DNA of 64,000 nucleotides, taken from NCBI GenBank assembly GCA_013368325.1, contig JAACJK010000006.1, positions 1-64,000 of the forward strand, written 5' to 3'. Positions 44,969 to 56,589 of the stretch are shown here, one piece after another (positions within the stretch are counted from its first letter, which is position 1; the number at the start of each line of letters is the position of its first letter). The notes beneath the pieces were generated by a model. That model was given only the letters and a program-made list of their open reading frames with translations, did no database searches and was not told the DNA's origin. Both the position numbers and the translations under genes were made by a program. Source of the stretch: Ephemerocybe angulata. Lineage: Eukaryota; Basidiomycota; Agaricomycetes; Agaricales; Psathyrellaceae.

Positions 44969-47900
44969 ATGGCCTCCTCCTCTTCATCGTCGCCGCTGTC
45001 CCCAGTGCCCCCACGTACACCGTCGTCGTCGGCCAACACGATCCCGGTCGTCGGCAAGTCGATCCTAAAGCGTCCACCCCCACAACCCCAGTCGTTGTTC
45101 TCCCGCATCAGCAAATTTCTGCCAACGCAGACACAGACTGCACCTGTACCTGAGGATGAGAAGAAACCCTTGAAAAGAGCGCACTTTATCTTGCCCGAGA
45201 TTGCTATAGTGTACCCGATATCAAGCATTAACCCGCCGTCCACCCCGACTCTAAAGGATGAGAAGAAGGCTATCGAGGAACGCGAGTTAGAGCGCCGACG
45301 ACGTGTACTGAAGACACATTCGATGACACCGTCCGGGGAAGAGCAGGAGGAGTGGTGGCCGATGGAGAAGGTCGAATCGTTCTATCGCGAGTGCTGCGCT
45401 GGGTGTGATGAGGATCCGGATCCTGCGATTAGCGCTGCCCTCAAGGTGTGTGCGGTGTCCGTGACGATGACCTGAACCTTACACCACGACTAGCACGCCG
45501 CTATGACGAATCCGAGGACGGTGGACTTTTCAGGAGTCCAGCTGACATTCGTCAAGGCGTCAATTCTGTCCGACGTGTTCTCTATCGAGTGGGGATTGCG
45601 GAAGGTCGTCTTCCGAGAATGCGATTTGGATGACCATGTAAGAGCCAGTAGCTATCTCAATGAGCACTAATTAACGCTGCATAGGTCTTGAAACCGATAC
45701 TGCATTCGCTATTGATTCCAGGGACACTCTCCTTCCTCTCCGTGGCGTCCAACCGACGTCTAAAGATGCCCGCATTCCGTCTGCTTGGGGCCTATCTTAA
45801 GAAGGTGCGGTGTACCGTGCTACGTGGATGCTTGACGTTAACTCTGTGCAGGCCAAGAGTCTACAGTTCTTGGATATCTCCCAGAATCCCATAGACAAGA
45901 AATCAATTGAATATATCGTGGCTTCGTTAAGTACGGCTCCAGAGCCAGGGCTGGTCTCCCTACGGATGGACGACTGCCTCCTCCGCCCAGCTGTGCTCGA
46001 GACGCTCTGTCGGGCTGTGCGCACCTCGTCTCTGCGCAACATCTCCCTCCGTCACAACCGCATTTCAGCATCAGGCGGCGTCGCCCTCGCTCTGATGATC
46101 AGGGACTACCCCGACGTCGTGCCGACACCCCTATCCCCCGCGCCTAGCATGTCATGGACACCATCGTCCTCAGCAGCGTCATCCCCTACATCCTCCGTCT
46201 CGAACCTCCCTCTCCCCTTGCCATCACCTCTTGCACCGCCCAAATCAGGATTACCCCCAGCTCCCCCACCTAGACACCCGCCTGCAGTAGGCCTCCAAAC
46301 AACGTACACACCATATGTTCCCCGGTCGCGCCGAGGGCGCCCCACTGGGACGCCTACGACCGCAACGAGCAATATCTCGCCTGCAGGCCAGCACGTACCC
46401 CTCATTACGTCCTCATCGCAGGGTGGGGTCACCACCCGGCACCCTCCGCCCAGCCCCGCTACACCAACGAGTGCTCATCCTGAGGGCTCATTTAGGCACG
46501 ATGCAGGTCCGAGTGCAGCTTTGCTGGATAAAGTGCGGGCACTTGACTCGTTACCTCGCCTGGGCGCACTTAGGACGCTGGACTTGAGAGGAAACGATTT
46601 GCGGACTGGAATCACGTACCTCGCGCAGGTACTAAAGAGAAATAGGACGCTGAAGCTGCTTAATCTGAGTGAGAATAAACTGGATGTGGGGTGCCTTGTC
46701 ATACTTGCGGAGGCCCTGGTGAGGATCCTGAACCATCATTCCATTCAATTACATGTGCTGATTTGTTCAATAGAAATATAATTCGTGCCTCGAGACGCTG
46801 GATCTGAACAAGAATCCGTGCTGTGGACCAGGGCTCGAAGGGATTCAGTCACTCCGTACTGCTTTCACCCTCAACACCGCACTCAAACGCCTCTTCCTCT
46901 CCTCGACGTCGATGACCTCCGCCGGAGCAATCGCACTCGCAGAATTCCTTCCCGAGTCAAACTCGCTGCTGCATCTCGACCTGACGAACAACGCAATTGA
47001 CATTGCGGGAGTTATGGCGCTCAGTTCGGGCGTGAAAGCGAATTGGGTTATGAGGTGTTTGGATTTGAACATTCCTCCGGGCGACGAAGAGTTTGCGAGG
47101 ATGTGTCGCGAGATTCTGAATACGTGTATTAGGAATACAGAGGAGGCCGAAAGGAATTCGAGAGTCGCCAGTGATGCAGCGAGCACTGCGAGTGGGAGGG
47201 GGTTGGGCAAGGGTGTTTGGGGGATGATTGAGGAGAGTGAGCTTGCCAAATCTATCAGGCTCGACGAGGAGAAGAAGGTAAGTTTGGTCATCCCATCGTC
47301 CAAGTCTCGTCTGACTAACCTTATCTAGTTCGAAAGTGATGTTCTTGTGCGCGGTAGAGCCTCTGTAACCGAGCTCACGCAACTCGTCAGTTCTCTAGAA
47401 ACTTCGAAGGCCGAATCTACACCACCACCAAGGTCGGACGAGGAACTCGATCAACTTGCCCTCGATACCCGAAGTATCGTAGGCGAGCTTGCCACCGCGA
47501 TCCAGGAAACAGAGGACCCTTCAAGACTGGAGGAGCTGTTAGAGATCAACGATCAGCTTTTGGGGTTGCTGAAGAAGTTACCCTCTGGGCCACGAAACCG
47601 GCCAAATCTTACGCTGAAGGGACTTGGGCTTTCACTGAATGAGCAAGGGGAGGCGAGCTCGCCTGGGACTTCAGGAACGGCATCACCAGCGAGATCGTTT
47701 AACGGCGTTCATTTGAACGGGAGTGGCTCAAGTTCGTTATCGAGCGGACCTTCGATCGTATCCGGCCAGCTGGGGATGGAAGAGGAGGAAGATATTGGTA
47801 CACCTACAACGCCGAAGGTGGATAAGGGAAAGAGGCGCGCTGATCCTGAGCCTGTTGAAATCGAGAAAGTCCTGAGTCCTGCCTCAACGTTCTTGATCAG

Positions 47901-48474
47901 CAGTGCTGAGGGTTCTGAGGACGAGGAGGACATGGACGGCATGGGGTACGGGACGCCGCCGGAAGGAGTTGAAGGCGCGGGGATGCCCAGTCCAACAGAT
48001 AGATCGCGGAGCTGGGTCGCGGAGGAGGGAGAGGTGTTTAGGAAGGGGCAGGTGTTGCTTGGTCCGGAAGAGATGGAGGGAGAGTATGCAGGCGAAGATC
48101 TGCGTAAAGAGGTATGGTTTTTATTGTCAATTTTTGGCACCGACTATACCTGGATCCTAATTTTGCCGCCACCTACCTTACAGCTACTTGAAGCTCAGCT
48201 TGAACGACCCCCGCCACGGCCTATCACGGATGACTTTGGCTTGGATCCCGTTACTGGGATGGGGGCACCGTATGGCATCGACGAGACACCGTCATCCTCA
48301 GCGCCTTCAACTCCGATTCTGGAGGATGCCCCAAGGCCCCCACCCAGGCCGTATGTCTCGAGGACAAGGTCGAGCTCGAGTTCAATCTTGAGCGTGTTGG
48401 GTGGGGAGAGCAACCCTGGGACACCGACGCAGGGCAGTCCTGTTATGCCGCAGGGAAGTGGGCTGAGGCATTGA
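44969..48474 (+). CDS. PPP1R37-like leucine-rich-repeat protein
   Basis: Multi-exon gene, roughly 1,000 residues. N-terminal SILKRPPPQP and KRAHFILPEIAIVYPIS precede a helical region (WWPMEKVESFYRECC) and an RNI-type leucine-rich solenoid: VDFSGVQLT, LQFLDISQNPIDKK, LRNISLRHNRIS, LRTLDLRGNDLR, LKLLNLSENKLD, LETLDLNKNPC, LLHLDLTNNAID. The order and the closing segment (ALSSGVKANWVMRCLDLNIPP) match protein phosphatase 1 regulatory subunit 37. A proline/serine-rich insertion of about 120 residues (46120-46490) splits the solenoid. After the repeats come a helical bundle (DEELDQLALDTRSIVGEL) and a low-complexity acidic/serine-rich tail. Predicted PP1-binding scaffold; the fungal role is unproven. 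Confidence 0.78.
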
Positions 48475-49273
48475 AATTGGATACTTGTGCGCAAACTAAA
48501 CTACCCGCCTGTTTGGATTCATCGACCTATCGACGATGAACTCTTCTTATTGGCTCGAATCTTGTTGGCCACCTTATATCCTGCTTTCTTCTTTCATCCC
48601 CCCTTTACAGGATACTACCTTGACACCGGATTTTTCGACAAGTATATACATACCACATACCATTTTCAGGTTCGGCCCTCTACGCACGCACTGTCTGTTG
48701 TTCTTCGCATGTAGGGAGCTTTGCATAATCTATTTATTCGTTACTGTGGACGGCTACAAGCTGCCTGCGCTGATCTCAGGAACGCGGAGTCACGGTACCT
48801 GGGCGCCTGATTTTGTCATCTTCTGGCTAAGCTTACCGATGTCGATGAGTGTCGATGATGACCCGCTTGTTAGAGGGAGCAGATTGGCGGCTGGGTCATT
48901 CTATGGAAGATCTCGGAGGCACCCAAAGGATTTGGCGAGCTTCGAAGAACGAAATCCAGATAAATGAGATTAAATCAGGATTAATCTAGATTAATCTCGA
49001 TGGATTGTGGCAGATTGTGTTGACCCGGCCGGGAGTGTGACGCATCATCGCATGGAGGCGATTGGCTGGCTAAAATGGGCTTGGCGCCTGCAAGGCAGAA
49101 GCGAGGCTAAACCAAACCTCGATTAACGGCTCGTTCCAGCTCGTTCCTCTCTTCTAACTTGACCAGGCTACCAGCAGCTCGCCAATCCTCGCTCTATTGT
49201 TCGACCCGGATTCTCGGTCATAACCACAAATACACGACAGTACGCACGACTCTCGATTGCAACGCGATAAAAG
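48475..49273. other. Intergenic region
   Basis: About 0.8 kb, no gene recognised. A short run of GATTAATC-type sequence (48970-49000) repeats AGATTAATC/GGATTAATC. Confidence 0.4.
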
Positions 49274-50239
49274 ATGGCACCCCGCACGAAGACAAGCGAG
49301 AACGTCGAAGGTGGAGAGGCCCCAAGGCGGTCTAGTCGTATTGCCTCGATACCTGCGCCAGAGGTGGTAGCGAAGCCGGCTCCTGCGAGGAAGGCGTCGA
49401 GCTCGAAGAAGCGCCCAGCAGATGAAGCTGAAGAAGGGAAGGCAGATGCCTCGACGAGCAAGAAGGTGCGTGAATAGTTGTGATAAAGATCAACAGCTTT
49501 GGTTGATTGATTTCATTGTTCTCGTTTACGACAGACCAAGGCAGATGCTGTCGCTGAGAAGGTCGATGGTGCAGAGGTCCAGGAGCCTGCGACTGGCCTT
49601 GAGCCCATTGATATCGGGGATAGGTTGCCTAGCTTGACGTTGAAGAATGAGAAAGGCGAGGATGTGCAGGTCGCTGAGCTCGCGGCAGAGAAGGGTGTTG
49701 TGTTCTTCCTGGTCCCCAAGGCCGATACGCGTGAGTTCGACGATCTATACGTACTGGACGTTGAGCTGACCGCAATCGTTCATAGCTGGATGCACGACTC
49801 AGGCCTGCGCTTTCAGAGACGTTTACCCTGATTTCTCTTCGCATAACGTCGAGGTGTATTGCTTGAGTGCTGATACTTCGGCTGCTCAGTCTAAATGGCA
49901 ACTGAAGGTGTGTCTGTATAGAAGCAATCCGCGGTTCCAATGTGCTAATATAATGCTGGGCGCTCGCTGCAGAAGGAACTCCCATATCCCCTTCTCTCTG
50001 ACCCGAAGAGGATCCTCATAACCGCCCTGGGTGCCACGGAGGGCGGCAAGACCAAGCGCAGCCACTTTATCTTCGCCAAGGGAGGTAAACTCCTTGAGAA
50101 GAAGATTCCTGTTAAGCCTGCTGATAGGTGCGTAATGGCGATCCCTCGAGATGGCGCCTTCTGACGCGATTTTGGTATCTTCTTTAATAGCCCAACACTG
50201 GCGTTGGAATTCATCAAATCCCTTGAGGCTGCCGCTTAA
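49274..50239 (+). CDS. BCP/PrxQ-type peroxiredoxin, nuclear-type (Dot5-like)
   Basis: Five exons (49274-49465, 49535-49730, 49786-49907, 49973-50127, 50191-50239) close at 237 residues. The lysine/arginine/alanine-rich N-terminus (RRSSRIASIPAP, SSKKRPADEAEE) looks like a nuclear localisation region, as in yeast Dot5 thiol peroxidase. The catalytic domain holds DRLPSLTLKNEKG, FFLVPKADTPGCTTQACAFRD with the peroxidatic cysteine in TPGCT (an intron splits this motif) and a resolving-type second cysteine five residues later. Reduces hydroperoxides using thioredoxin in this family. Nuclear location is inferred from composition. Confidence 0.9.
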
Positions 50240-50717
50240 GAGTTCGGGGCGGAACGATTCCCAACTTCTTAACTCACCATTGATCTTTCGAACCTGTACA
50301 CTATCTCGGGCGTATACCATTGGATTTCTGCTGTTTCACACTGTGCCTTCGCTCTCTGCTTCCACTTAAAATCCATCAGGTGTGTGAGCTTTAATCTTTC
50401 ACTGTGTTTTGGTTCTTGGCGCGAGTCCTCCCATTGTGCGTTTATGACACGAGCAAAAGTGAAGCAAAGGTATGTAACCATCCCATCACGGTCTACATAC
50501 TGGAGACTGAGTACTGAGTGCCCGTTTCTCGTTACCTAGCATTATGTTTCCTGTAGACGGCACCCATTACTTCGTTATGAAGGATCATCGCCACGGAAAT
50601 ATCCCACTGAGAGTCCATAGAATTTAAACTATGTAAGTGTCTGTTTGACTCTAGGATGAAGTCTAATGCAAAACGTCCGAATCATGTACTGAGCGTTGTC
50701 TAATCGTCCGCAGCCTT

Positions 50718-51371
50718 TTAGAGGGGGTTAACAACAAGCTGAACCTTCACACAGTCCTGAATGTTGTTTACGGGGGGATTAAGCCCCGCCTCCTCCACAT
50801 TGTAAAAGATCTCTGCCTGGCCCGGGTCTCCGCCCTGTCCAGGGCACAAGCTCCACTTGGTCAAGTCGCCATTCACAGCGATCTTCCCGTCGACTGCACT
50901 GAACACGTTCAGGTTATAGTGGGAGGGGTCCCAGGTGACGCCGTTGGCCTGACGCTGGAAGACGAAGCGCGAGGCGGGTGCGATGGTCGAGTCCGCACTC
51001 CATCCAAACGTGCCGTTGTAGTAGAAGTCGCTGTCGGGGCCACCAACGGCGGGGTTCGTGGCGAGGAGTTGTCCGTCGATGAGCCCGGCACCGTAGGCTC
51101 CGGCGTTAGGCCACGTTGCAGCGGTCTGGTGTATTCAAGCCGTTAATTTCGATGCTATGCTGGGTAGAAGGAAAGTGGGGCGACTTACGGAGAGGGGCTT
51201 CTGGCTGATTTCGCGCGGGGTGGCCTGGTAGCCTTCGACGAGGGGTGCGGCGGTGTTGTTCGCGAAGAGTGCGGAGAGGGTAAACCTGTATGACAGAGTC
51301 GTCTCCGTGGCGGCGTAGGCGGTTGCAGCAAAGCTGGTAAGAGCAGTGGCAGTGGCGAGGGCGAACTTCAT
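50718..51371 (-). CDS. Small secreted protein of unknown function
   Basis: Exons 51189-51371 and 50718-51125, 196 residues. A clear signal peptide (MKFALATATALTSFAATAYA) is followed by a compact domain rich in glycine and aromatic residues, ending KVQLVVNPL. NGT and NNT could be N-glycosylated. A cysteine pair (one in SLCPGQ, one in DCVKV) could form a disulfide. No recognised family; similar small secreted proteins are abundant in Agaricomycetes. Confidence 0.72.
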
Positions 51372-53213
51372 CGTGGTCGATAGTTGGTTGAGTGAGGAAA
51401 AGGTAGTCGGCTTGAAGTGGGAGGGAGGTTGAAGTGGTTGTTTGCTGGAGACCAACAGCTGTTTCGAAGCCTCTTTATACCTCGCTCACAAGTCCTGCCG
51501 CACAGCGCCTTTCGGCACATCGGTTTTGAGTTTTGTTTCAAGTTCATTGTCCTTGAGCTCGGATTGAGCTCGGACCCTTGATCTGAGCGCGCGTTTCTGC
51601 TTCCCGACTGTCCCCCGCGATATTCTTAGCGTGCATATGCCTCCTTGTTACGGCCCCACGCGTCTCAAGGAGGGAAAGAAAGGGAAGGAAACGCGGGGAA
51701 CAGTCCGGCTCTGGCGGCTATGTAGCACGGCATGGGCTAACTTCGCCGTTTAAGGCTTACTTACCTAGTTCCGCAGTTCTGTTAGTCACGATTGACAAAA
51801 CTCCCTTGATCCTGCCATCCTGTGCTGATCATTGTCAATCACCAAGTCCCCAAGTAGGGAACGCTATGTCCAGAAAAATCTTCTATAAGTAAAGGATACG
51901 ACGCGGCTTGGCTTGGCTGGCTTGATCATCCTGGGGTTTAGGGATTAGCGCCCGTGCCGAAGAAGCGCTCGTCGTAAACCGACCGCTGAAATCATGCCCA
52001 TACTTTGGTGAGAACTGTGGGGCCTCTCCTTGACTCCTCTGGGAGCTGGGGCAGTAAATCGACGCTCAAAAGTGGATGGTGCTTCGGAGTTTAGATGCGA
52101 TCGACACATGCCCACCTTTCGGAAACGCGCCGCTGAAAAAATCAGTGCGCGTCGCGCAGCATCCGTCCTAATTCAAGGTGACTTTGGTTTTAGGCGCCAC
52201 CTCAGTCCTCAGAGCTTCTGCTGGATTAAGGCTCCTTACGTTGTATTTTCGCGCCAGCACTTGGGCCGCCAGGTAAAGTGGCGCTGGTTTTGTGTTTAAT
52301 CCACAAGAGGCGTTACTGACCTGGTATTCCCAGAGCGCATAAGTAAGCAAGGGTCCAGCTCCTGCTATGAGTAGCTCGGGACGCGAAGCGTACACCAATT
52401 GTTTGAAATATTCCGAGTCGGGTCCGCGATGCGGCTTGCCGCATAGAGGACGCGCTAGCGTAAGCGGAACGCGCCCTCCTGCTCCCGCCATCAACAACTA
52501 TCCAGTTGTTGATGGAGCTGTCAAACGTAGAGTGCTGGAGAACGAGGGAGAGCGATCACATTTTCCTGACTTCCTCCTCCTACTTGGGAATCCATTATTC
52601 CCTCCTCCTTGTCGTTTTTTTCTTCCCCCGCCCTTTCGCTTTCCCTGAGGGTTTGGCAGGATCAGCTGACTCGGCTTCGCCCGAGTGCCTTGCCCGGAGG
52701 CTCGGACTTCTGCTTCGCGCAGTCGTCTTTTCAGAGTCTCGCCTGGTTCTCCGACTCTCAGGTTCCGTGCGCGTGATCCTTCGCGAGCGCTTGTTTTCTG
52801 GTAGGCGCTTATCCGCGATTCCCGAGCTTCCCGCCGCAGCCACGTGGCGCCGCCCGCTCGTGACCCGGCGCTGCGTGCACGGACCCCCCGCAAGTTAAGG
52901 ACGGCGTCTAGATCTAGTATCGGATAGTCTACCTACAGTATCCTACCTCCTCTCATTCCCTCCCTCTCTCTAGTCTGCGATATTTGGGCTGCACAATTCT
53001 GGAGAAACACTGCCTTCACCAGGGTTCGAATCCAAGAGTCCCCTCAATTACGTGATATTGCATCACGATTCCCACCCTTGGAAACGGAATCAGTGCGTGC
53101 TCCGGGACATACCTTCAGTCTCCCACCATCTCAAGCATTTCTTTGGGATATATCACCCCATATTCTACTAGCTTCTACCGTCAAGACCCCTCATCTCTCG
53201 TTCTGGAACTATC
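51372..53213. other. Intergenic region with a perfect hairpin
   Basis: 1.8 kb, no gene recognised. Open frames around 52498-52898 on both strands reflect GC-rich low-complexity sequence. An 11-bp perfect inverted repeat with a 4-bp loop lies at 52489-52514 (CATCAACAACT-ATCC-AGTTGTTGATG). Confidence 0.45.
52489..52514. repeat. 11-bp perfect inverted repeat
   Basis: CATCAACAACT (52489-52499) and its exact reverse complement (52504-52514) separated by ATCC. It could form a hairpin in RNA or mark the end of a small element. No partner copy seen in the window. Confidence 0.9.
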
Positions 53214-54190
53214 ATGGGTAGTCTACTCTCAATTCTGACTGGCTACGATGGCTTCGACGGATCAGATGACTCCCAGGATGGCGTTGAACCGCATACAAGC
53301 CATCGTAGATCGACAGAACGCGACGTCAAGGAAGTTCAAGAGATCTTGCTTGACTTTCTACCTCTAGAACTCATCAATATCATTCTCGACGAAGCCGAGT
53401 ACTGGCCGGTGCTCGTCTCCCGCAACGTGTCTTCACCGGCTAAGGAAATCGCTGCAACCTCGTACCCAGGGCATTGCGCCAAACATTGCTATTACATTTC
53501 TCCTAAAATTCCCAATACAGTCCGCCCCAAAAAGGTCACCTTCATTTTGAGGAGTCGCGACCAGGGCTGGGGAGGCGATCCCGGAGTAACAGGTACGTCC
53601 GTTGAGCATACTACGCCAACAATGCTACCGCAGCGGCATGGCAGCATTAAAACTCATCTCTCTTTGGCATTAGGGACGTACCCTGGCTCTTGGACGTGGT
53701 TCGAGGCAGCTATAATCCGAGGACTGGATGGAGATGCATTTAAAGACGCGGACCGGACAGCGCGTCGAGTTAAAGGATCGGAAATGCCTCCTCGGAGCCC
53801 CTCTGACTCCTCCGAGACGCTGCCTCCCATTGAGGGCGCGGTCCAGATCGAACACCCATGTAATGGATCGAATCTATGGATGCTGCAGAGGAATCGCAGG
53901 GCCAACCGCGAAGAGGCTCAACACGAGATCACCTGGACCTCAATCGACGACATCGAGACTAAGGAGGACACTGACGAGGCACTTGACAGGTCGGGAAGTG
54001 GTGGTGGGTACGGCTTCGTTTGCTCACTTCAACCGGGTGATAGGATAGCCGTGTATGCGCGAGCACAGGTGATTGCTATCTCAGACCTTTCTCGCATCCA
54101 GCTCTGACCGAGGCCTTTTGTTATCTGCAGTATCCCGGCTGGGTCAACCATGTCCATGGCGTTGAGATACAGATATACTACTCTCTGTGA
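53214..54190 (+). CDS. Conserved basidiomycete protein of unknown function
   Basis: Three exons (53214-53592, 53674-54068, 54131-54190) close at 277 residues. Sequence blocks LDFLPLELINIILDEAEYWP (F-box-like helix), FILRSRDQGWGGD, GTYPGSWTWFEAAI, GYGFVCSLQPGDRIAVYARAQ and YPGWVNHVHGVEIQIYYSL form a pattern I associate with a widespread basidiomycete protein family with no assigned role. The second half looks like an all-beta domain. No catalytic residues are evident. Clean splice phases support a functional gene. Confidence 0.82.
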
Positions 54191-56589
54191 TTCTGCTTTC
54201 TTCGATTGCAGATCCTCAATGAGTACAGTGCTCCTCCTTGCTTCTACCGCCGGAGTAAGGAGAGGGTTATCCGTACGTTCGGAGAATATCAATCTCAGTT
54301 CAATGTTCTCCGGCTCGGACTCTCTTGTTTTATCACACGACCAGGAGTTCGACGTTCAGCGTTCACGTTTCAAGGCTTCTTTCTCCCTTTCAAAGGATAA
54401 GTAGGACGTGATTGCACCCGCTATGTATAAACTGTTATCTTTCTTACTCACCAAGCCTTTTTCCAGTGGTTAAGCGACCTCACCTCCATCTCCATCTAAG
54501 CTTGCCGACAAGTTCATAGCTTTCGTTGAACGATTGTGACATCTCAAGATCGCAGCCTATGCCGTGCTATCGACTGAACCGTGTGCTCCCAACGCTGATG
54601 TTCAAACAACCATCAAGGCTCGTCGTGTGAAGTCTCTTGTCTATGGAGCGGGACACTTAGTCACCACCAATTTGGTACACCCCCTAACTGCGAGGGCACC
54701 TGTGGGTCAATCAAAAATCTGTTTAACAGAAATGCTTAGATTGAGTAGGGGAACATTTCTGTTAGAGGAATTTTTCATCCGATAAAAACTGGCCGAGTTA
54801 TAAGATTTCGACCTCCCTCAAATTTGCCATCAGTCCTAATAAGGCAGGTCCTTCCTAATTTGGATAGCCCCTAACCAGGATGGTCAGAAGTAAAACCATG
54901 GTTTGGAGGCTCCAAGAGTATCCAGAAATGCCTGTAAATGTGTTTCCTAGCATCCGTAGTAAGCTAGTTACCCACCCCAGGCGATGTATGTATTCACTTG
55001 GAGAATTCAAAAAAATTTGGTCTCCCATCCTCGATTTTGCCGCTGTCCCAAATTGGTTGCGACTAAAAGTCCCGCTCCATATCTACATGAGCCATGCTGA
55101 CCGTGATAAGAACAGCGCGATCTTGACAATCCTAGGGTGAAGCATTCTAATGCAACCGTGGTAATCGGTATCAGACCCAGCTGATATCGTGAACGAGGCC
55201 TTGTGGCTCATTGAAATACTCAGGTTTGCCAATCCATGCGCTCTCGTTGGTCTGATATGGTCACCGGAGGCACAGCATTGTCGATACAGGCCTCGGGACT
55301 TCTCTAGACCATATGCCACCTTCTTGCTCCTTCTTGTCACCTTCTCAGACTCGTGTGCTTCTTCCAGGCACGGAGCGTTTGACAGGTCTCAGTGGCTTGG
55401 CTATGCTATAGCAGGGCGCTTCTGGTTCTTCCCGGAACGCTGGGCGCTTATGGCACAGTGTATATCGGGAAAAGGACCTTCTCTGGATCCTATATTCTGG
55501 AAGGATCCATTTCTGTGCTCACCTGTGCATTGCGAATGCGAAGGTCTGACGTTGACAACCAGAAAGCCTCTGCAATGTAGGGTCTCGTGCAGGATGCGCA
55601 CATGGACTCGGAGTCTCGGAGGTATTTTTGTCCATACCCCACATCAAAGCCCACTCCCACGAAACGCGAGAGGAGGTAGGTATTGTGTCGAGACTATACC
55701 CCACCCCTCTGGTAAGCTCGCGTCGCATGAGGTTTCAAATTCCAAGCCTAACAGAAGTGTCCCTACATACTAGGTTCTTTGACAGGAAGAATTCGATAAC
55801 GCCCCAGACTTTCACGTGTTTGAGGATGAAGGAATGTTCTTGTCCGGGGTGGCTCCACCGTTGGAACAGTGGCCTCTCAGCAAGTAGCCGTGACATACTG
55901 TGACGCATGGGCGCCTCCTCGCCCATCGTGCTCCAGTGTGGGCTGGCGCAGGCTGGGGTGTGGGGTGGATTTGCTGCCGTCGCCCGCAGCTTTGTTTGGC
56001 TTTCGCTCGGAGGACGTTACCAAACAGCGGCTCTTTGGGCGGCATATTGAGCCCGCCCGATCGTTCCCTTCCGCCGCCCCGCCCTGAGTTATCCGCCCAG
56101 GGAACTACTGGCAACTACCGTCTCTTCCTTTTACATTATTGGCACTCGTGTCGTGCTCATTTTTTATCTCTCCAACACCAGGACGAAACTGCTCTATCCG
56201 TTCCGTCACTCCAAGCAACACACATCATGACCGACCTCGGCAAGATTCTCCATTTGGCCATTCTTCACCTTTGCACCGCGTGGGCGCTTTCAAAGCTATC
56301 TGCCAAGATTGTGCAGGTGTGTCTTCTCCAGACATGAAAGAATCTTGATATCGCCTTTTTTGTGGTTCGCCGCCCATCATGGAGCGCGAGGGGACACATG
56401 AGCGGATTTGGATTATTATAGATCTCGATTGCTGTATCTCTGGTGCAGGGTTTAGAGGGTCGTTATCTCGCATCTGGTCGTTACCGGTTGGGAAACCACA
56501 TAGCCTGTTGGATAAATAGTAGACTCTCGCGCCCTGTCAGTTTTTTCCACCCCATCATCCTTCCCTCCCGACTTCCACCATTCCGAGTC
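54191..56589. other. Intergenic region with an inverted repeat
   Basis: 2.4 kb. An open frame at 55189-55773 and a tiny ORF at 56227-56337 lack family or splice support. TGGATAAATAG at about 56508-56518 could be the core promoter of the permease. Contains the inverted repeat at 54725-54763. Confidence 0.4.
54725..54763. repeat. 10-bp perfect inverted repeat
   Basis: AACAGAAATG (54725-54734) and CATTTCTGTT (54754-54763), loop of 19 nt. Purpose unknown. Confidence 0.85.

Noticed and set aside
53023..53033. tRNA B-box-like GGTTCGAATCC
   Set aside because: Flanking bases do not form a T-stem (CAGGG faces CCAAG), and no A-box, anticodon arm or acceptor stem can be drawn upstream.
55189..55773. 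Plus-strand ORF of 194 residues
   Set aside because: Unbiased composition with many Cys and Trp, and overlapping minus frames; no family seen.
56227..56337. Tiny ORF upstream of the permease as a regulatory uORF
   Set aside because: It lies upstream of the probable core promoter near 56508, so it is unlikely to be in the permease mRNA.
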